From Herbaspirillum robiniae (lineage in GTDB: Bacteria > Pseudomonadota > Gammaproteobacteria > Burkholderiales > Burkholderiaceae_D), in contig NZ_NJGU01000003.1 in the NCBI RefSeq assembly GCF_002213415.1, positions 62,001 to 126,000 of the forward strand: a stretch of 64,000 nt of DNA. The letters run 5' to 3'. Below, in pieces: positions 60,466 to 64,000 of the stretch. The notes beneath the pieces are model-generated. The model made no database searches. It was given only the letters and a program-made list of their open reading frames with translations, and was not told the origin of the DNA. Numbering within the stretch: position 1 is the first letter of the stretch; each line of letters starts with the position of its first letter. Both the position numbers and the translations under genes were made by a program.

Positions 60466-61334
60466 TGCGCCTGTTCCTGGCCTCCTTCGGACGTGCGCTG
60501 CTGTCGCAGCTGCATGTGCGCATGCTGTTGCTGACGTTGCTGCCGTTCGTGTTCTCGGTCGGCATCTGGGCGATCTGCCTGTGGCTGGGACTGCAGCCGA
60601 TGATCGACTGGCTGCAGGACTATTTCATCGTCCACAGCGTGTTCGGCATTGCCGGCACGGTGCTCGGCTGGTTCGGCATGGGCGCGCTCAAGACCGTGAT
60701 CGTGCCGATGCTGGCGATGTGGGCGCTGCTGCCGCTGATGATCCTGACGGCGCTGGTGTTCGTCGGCCTGTTCACCATTCCCGCCGTCGCCCGCCATATC
60801 GGCGCGCGCCACTATCCGATGCTGGCCAAGCGCCACGGCGGCAGCGTCTGGGGCAGCCTGTGGACCTCGCTGTGGTGCTTCGGCGTCTTTACCGTGCTGT
60901 GGCTCGCCACGCTGCCGGTGTCGCTGATTCCACCGCTGAGCTTCATCGTCCACCCGCTGCTGTGGGGCTGGCTGACCTATCGCGTGATGGCGTATGACAC
61001 CCTGGCCGACTACGCCAGCCCGGAGGAACGGCGCATCGTGCTGCGCCTGCACCGCTGGCCGTTGCTGGCGATCGGCACCATCGCCGGCGCCATGGGCGCG
61101 GCGCCGACGCTGCTGTGGCTGGGCGGGGCCTTGTCGGTGATCTTCTTCCCGGTGCTGGCCGCCGGCGCGATCTGGCTCTACGTGCTGGTGTTTGTGTTCA
61201 CCGGGCTGTGGTTCCAGTACTACTGCCTCGAAGCGCTGCTGCGCCACCGCAGCGGGCAGCCGCCCGATGCGCCGATGCCGGGCGATGCGTCCCTGAAGCC
61301 GGCAACGGATGTGATCGACGCCGGACCGCGCTGA
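60465..61334 (+). CDS. EI24-domain membrane protein
   Basis: A 289-residue protein with six or so membrane helices. The family mark is the order RALLSQLHVRMLLLTLLPFVFSVGIWAICLW, LFTIPAVARHIGARHYPMLAKRHGGS, and LVFVFTGLWFQYYCLEALL. The EI24 (CysZ-like) family includes sulfate permease CysZ, but the key residues are not all recognisable here. The gene starts at ATG 60465 inside the stop of the hydroxylase gene (TGATG), so it is translationally coupled to it. The role is not known. Confidence 0.8.
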   Translation: MRLFLASFGRALLSQLHVRMLLLTLLPFVFSVGIWAICLWLGLQPMIDWLQDYFIVHSVFGIAGTVLGWFGMGALKTVIVPMLAMWALLPLMILTALVFVGLFTIPAVARHIGARHYPMLAKRHGGSVWGSLWTSLWCFGVFTVLWLATLPVSLIPPLSFIVHPLLWGWLTYRVMAYDTLADYASPEERRIVLRLHRWPLLAIGTIAGAMGAAPTLLWLGGALSVIFFPVLAAGAIWLYVLVFVFTGLWFQYYCLEALLRHRSGQPPDAPMPGDASLKPATDVIDAGPR

Positions 61335-61431
61335 GCCCGGCATTTGCATTCATCCCGCAATCGTCGGCGGGGCAGGGGGGAATCGGGCATAATCCCCAGA
61401 GTTTGACCAACCCTTTTGGCAGAGCAGACTC

Positions 61432-62238
61432 ATGGCATTCGGACTCATCATCATCGGCGACGAGATCCTCTCCGGTCGCCGCATCGACAAGCATTTTCCC
61501 AAGGTGCTCGAACTCCTGTCGCAACGCGGCCTGCAGCTTTCGTGGGCGCACTACCTGGGCGACGAACCCGAGCAGATCACGGCCACCTTGAAGCGTACGC
61601 TGTCGGGCGGCGACATCGTCTTCTGCACCGGCGGCATCGGCGCCACGCCGGACGACCATACGCGCCAGTGCGCGGCGGCCGCGCTGGGCGTGCCGCTGGC
61701 CCTGCACCCGGAAGCGAAGGAAAAGATCCGCGAGCGCATCGCCGATACCTCGCGCGAAGCCGGCATCGAACCCAACTACGATGCGCCGGAAAACCTGCAT
61801 CGCCTGAAGATGGGCGAATTCCCCCAGGGCGCCTCCATCATCCCCAATCCCTATAACAAGATTCCCGGTTTCTCCGTGCGCAACACCAGCGGCGAGGGCG
61901 CGCATTATTTTGCGCCGGGTTTCCCGGTGATGGCCTGGCCGATGTTCGAGTGGGTGCTGGAGACCAATTACAGCGAACTCTTCCATCGTCGCGCCTGGGC
62001 GGAAAGGTCGATGCTGGTGTTCGAGGCGGCGGAATCGACGCTGACGCCGCTGATGGAGCTGATCGAGGCCGAATTCCCGCTGGTGAAGGTGTTCAGCCTG
62101 CCGCATGTGGGCGACGAGAAGACGCGCCGCCACATCGACCTGGGCGTGAAGGGTGATCCGGACCAGGTCGGCCCGGCCTTCGAGAAGATGCAGGAAGGCC
62201 TGCGCCAGCTGAAGGCGGAATTCCAGATCAACGGCTGA
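61432..62238 (+). CDS. Molybdopterin-binding-domain protein (CinA-like)
   Basis: A 268-residue protein of PF00994. It begins AFGLIIIGDEILSGRRIDKHFPKVLELL and has the FCTGGIGATPDDHTRQCAAAALG motif, with the LHRLKMGEFPQGASIIPNPYNKIPGF and SLPHVGDEKTRRHIDLG parts that are typical of the CinA N-terminal or MoaB-like subgroup. It probably acts on nucleotide-type pyrophosphates, as CinA does. It is 97 bases after the EI24 gene and ends the co-directional cluster. A terminator follows. Confidence 0.85.
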   Translation: MAFGLIIIGDEILSGRRIDKHFPKVLELLSQRGLQLSWAHYLGDEPEQITATLKRTLSGGDIVFCTGGIGATPDDHTRQCAAAALGVPLALHPEAKEKIRERIADTSREAGIEPNYDAPENLHRLKMGEFPQGASIIPNPYNKIPGFSVRNTSGEGAHYFAPGFPVMAWPMFEWVLETNYSELFHRRAWAERSMLVFEAAESTLTPLMELIEAEFPLVKVFSLPHVGDEKTRRHIDLGVKGDPDQVGPAFEKMQEGLRQLKAEFQING

Positions 62239-62281
62239 GCCGGCCGCCGCCGGCGCTGCGCCGGCTTGATGCCGGATAAAA

Positions 62282-62308
62282 AAATGCCTCGGCGTTGCCG
62301 AGGCATTT
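62282..62308 (+). terminator. Terminator after the CinA-like gene
   Basis: AAATGCCTCGGC (62282-62293) pairs with GCCGAGGCATTT (62297-62308) around GTT. Confidence 0.88.
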
Positions 62309-62660
62309 AACGGTATCGTAGGAGGAGTCGGATACCGAGGAGACAATCTTTTCACGCAGGCCCGCAGTCACGGGCAATGGCTGACACTGCCATTGCCGGA
62401 TGCGCGGCAATGCATGCGGAATCGATTGGTTTGCCGTTCAGGCCATCCCCTGGCCGCGGCGTGCGGCGGCTGCACAAGCGATGAGGTTCATCGCGGCGCC
62501 GCTGCAAAAATCATGAAAACTCAAACGGGATCGCTGGCGACGAAGCAGAAAAAGCGAACCGGGTGAAACTTCATCATAGACAAAAATTTCGGACCCGGCT
62601 CGCATTTTTGATGCAACAGCACAAACACGGTGTTTTAGCACCACCGTGCGTTGCCGCCGG
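62309..62660. other. Intergenic region between CinA-like gene and phasin
   Basis: A second hairpin, CGGTATC (62311-62317) with GATACCG (62331-62337), directly follows the terminator. The rest to the phasin stop shows no credible gene. Confidence 0.5.
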
Positions 62661-63224
62661 TTATTTCCGGGCGGCCTTGGTGACCTTGGTCGAGGCCTGC
62701 GAAAGCTGGTCGACGGCATTGGTCACATTGGCTTCCAGCACTTCGGCGGCCTGCTTGGCGCTCTTGGTGAATTGCTCGTAGCCGGCGTTGAGGTTGCCGA
62801 AGGTCGACTTCAGCAGCGAAATGGCCTGCTCGGAGCCGGCGGGAGCGTTCTTGGAGGCTTCGTCGATCATCGAGATCACCTTGCGGTTGACTTCGGCGAT
62901 CTGGGCTTCGGCGGTCTTGGTCAGTTCGGCCTGGGTGCTGGAGAAGATGCCGCTGAGGTGGCGGCCGTAGGCCACGGACTTTTCCAGCGCCGGCTGGGCC
63001 TGGGCCGAGGTCAGCGAGAAGAATTCCTGCGGGTCCTTGGCGGAAAACAGCTTCTGCGCAGCGGCATGGCTTTCTTCCAGCGAAGACTTGGCAGCCTTCA
63101 GGTTCAGGTCGACCAGTTTTTCCACGCCTTCAAAGGTCTTGCTGGCCAGCTGGCTGAACAGCGCGATCTGGGCTTCAGCGTTGGCCTTGGCTGCGGCGGA
63201 AAATTGCTCGGTGTAGGTCGTCAT
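62661..63224 (-). CDS. phaP: Phasin (PHB granule-associated protein)
   Basis: A 187-residue protein with no signal peptide and a nearly all-helical, Ala/Gln/Lys-rich sequence (MTTYTEQFSAAAKANAEAQIALFSQLASKTFEGVEKLVDLNLKAAKSSLEESHAAAQKLF). The FEGVEKLVDLNLKAAKSSLEES segment is the PF09361 phasin mark of beta-proteobacteria. Phasins coat PHB granules and set their number and size. The C-terminus ends in a Lys-rich KVTKAARK. A strong sigma-70 promoter with an overlapping octamer lies about 130 bases upstream. With phaZ at 48 kb this shows an active PHB cycle. Confidence 0.95.
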   Translation of the reverse strand: MTTYTEQFSAAAKANAEAQIALFSQLASKTFEGVEKLVDLNLKAAKSSLEESHAAAQKLFSAKDPQEFFSLTSAQAQPALEKSVAYGRHLSGIFSSTQAELTKTAEAQIAEVNRKVISMIDEASKNAPAGSEQAISLLKSTFGNLNAGYEQFTKSAKQAAEVLEANVTNAVDQLSQASTKVTKAARK

Positions 63225-63348
63225 GTTGAAACATCCTTTGCTTTGATAGGTTGATGAACAAGGACTGTGACTACGGGTGATTGCTTACGGGCCGATCTGA
63301 ACTGATGAGGGGATCTCCGATGTAATTTCTTATTGGAATATGATGCGT

Positions 63349-63388
63349 TGCACAAAACGATTCTAGTTTAAAAAGACATAAAGTCAAT
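63349..63388 (-). promoter_or_regulatory. phaP promoter with an operator-like octamer
   Basis: On the minus strand, -35 TTGACT (63388-63383) and -10 TAGAAT (63366-63361) are 16 bases apart in an A/T-rich stretch. TTGTGCAA (63356-63349) starts five bases past the -10, over the expected transcription start, a typical repressor position. The matching octamer upstream of phaZ suggests PhaR control, which is inference. Confidence 0.7.
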
Positions 63389-63650
63389 GGTTTCCATGCC
63401 ATGAGAAGCGTAATTTTTAATGCAAGCTGACTCATGTTGCTTAAGTGGTGTTACCACTGGTGATCAAAGTCGAATTAGTTTGAAACCAGCTTGTGCTCAG
63501 GCTTGAAAAGTTACGTAACTGATCTTGAGTTTCTGCTCGCCGGGCAAGCAAACGTTCCGTTTTCACGATGCTGATATCCTGCGTCGCATCATCGCCGCGG
63601 GCATCGTTCCCCGGCGCGTCGTCCGAACATTGCCTTATTGAAAGTCCAGA

Positions 63651-64000
63651 TTGAAAGCCTTTTACAGCGACCATTTCGTGCTGCCGCTGCCGCCCGGCCA
63701 CCGTTTTCCGATGATCAAATACCGCATGATCCGCGAGGGCGCGGCTGCGGCCGTAGCCGGCCTGGATTTTCATGAGGCGATGCCGGCTTCGGACGGCGAG
63801 CTGGCGCTGGCGCATCATCCCGGCTACATCGCGCGCGCCGCCGCCGGCGAACTGAGCGCCGCCGAGCAGCGCGAGATCGGCTTTCCCTGGACGCCGCAGA
63901 TGATAGAGCGCTCGCGCCGTTCTTCGGGCGCCACCATCGCCGCCTGTCGCGCCGCCTTCAGTGAGGGCGTGGCGGTCAACCTGGCCGGCGGCACCCATCA
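63651..64000 (+). CDS. Histone-deacetylase-family protein, N-terminal part (cut by window edge)
   Basis: The frame from TTG 63651 reads MKAFYSDHFVLPLPPGHRFPMIKYRMIREG, then ALAHHPGYIARAAAGELSAAEQREIGFPWTPQMIERSRRSSGATIAACRAAF and VNLAGGTHH at the edge. PPGHRFPMIKY, the GFPWTPQMIERSRRS segment and GGTHH are the order of the AcuC/HDAC-like family, whose zinc-binding residues lie further on, outside the window. About 116 residues are seen. No better start is in frame; an upstream TTG at 63638 is out of frame. The role, deacetylation of proteins or polyamines, cannot be decided. Confidence 0.85.
   Translation, partial: MKAFYSDHFVLPLPPGHRFPMIKYRMIREGAAAAVAGLDFHEAMPASDGELALAHHPGYIARAAAGELSAAEQREIGFPWTPQMIERSRRSSGATIAACRAAFSEGVAVNLAGGTH

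Noticed and set aside
63441..63998. Minus-strand frame at the right edge
   Set aside because: It is antisense to the histone-deacetylase-like frame, which has the conserved PPGHRFPMIKY and GGTHH motifs.

Overview
The window looks like a chromosomal segment of a high-GC beta-proteobacterium, most likely Oxalobacteraceae and close to Herbaspirillum. The signs are PHB storage genes (phaZ depolymerase, phaP phasin), a cbb3-oxidase maturation pair (ccoI-ccoS), small DUF4148 and DUF1841 proteins, the beta-proteobacterial rsxB-nth pair, and a short mobile hairpin repeat common in this family. I saw no rRNA, tRNA, phage, intact insertion sequence or CRISPR. The genus is an inference from gene content, not from a marker gene.

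Layout. 0-4.6 kb: end of ccoI, ccoS, a taurine/sulfonate ABC transporter (tauABC) and a LysR regulator. 4.7-11.4 kb: an MFS carrier, serine acetyltransferase, an SDR enzyme divergent from a GlxA-type AraC regulator, an orphan SCPU-type pilin subunit and small secreted or unknown proteins. 11.4-23.1 kb: a CLC chloride channel, a second sulfonate-type binding protein, a Tat-exported acid phosphatase, a Pr6Pr membrane protein, bactofilin, purU and a fatty-acyl-CoA ligase, separated by two gene-poor stretches. One of these carries six tandem copies of a 116-bp hairpin repeat.

23.2-36.3 kb is a heavy-metal island. On the minus strand, cadA heads a tightly spaced run: a His/Met-rich protein, a TolC-type lipoprotein, a multicopper oxidase, a cupredoxin, a DUF411 protein and a CusF-like chaperone. 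Divergent cadR lies across a MerR-type promoter. Further on, copA, cueR and a Gfo/Idh/MocA oxidoreductase overlap by 4 bp each. Divergent copZ has its own CueR-type promoter, so two back-to-back boxes with 19-bp spacers control copA and copZ. The parts cover cytoplasmic efflux (CopA, CadA), cytoplasmic chaperoning (CopZ), periplasmic oxidation and binding (MCO, cupredoxin, CusF) and an outer-membrane factor, but no RND pump or membrane-fusion protein is present.

36.5-57.3 kb is mostly housekeeping: a MoxR ATPase-GNAT-VWA module, a large PF10136 membrane protein (misleadingly named site-specific recombinase), two small cytochromes c, DUF1841, two orphan branched-chain-amino-acid-type binding proteins, nth-rsxB, opgC, phaZ, a ferredoxin with its probable reductase, pncB, an NhaD antiporter, a hydroxyacid dehydrogenase, an acyl-CoA-binding protein and an FKBP isomerase. 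57.5-62.2 kb holds a co-directional envelope-like cluster: YVTN beta-propeller, variant polysaccharide deacetylase, fatty-acid-hydroxylase-like protein, EI24 protein and a molybdopterin-binding-domain protein. The window ends with phaP, which has a strong promoter and an octamer also found upstream of phaZ, and the start of a histone-deacetylase-like gene cut by the window edge.
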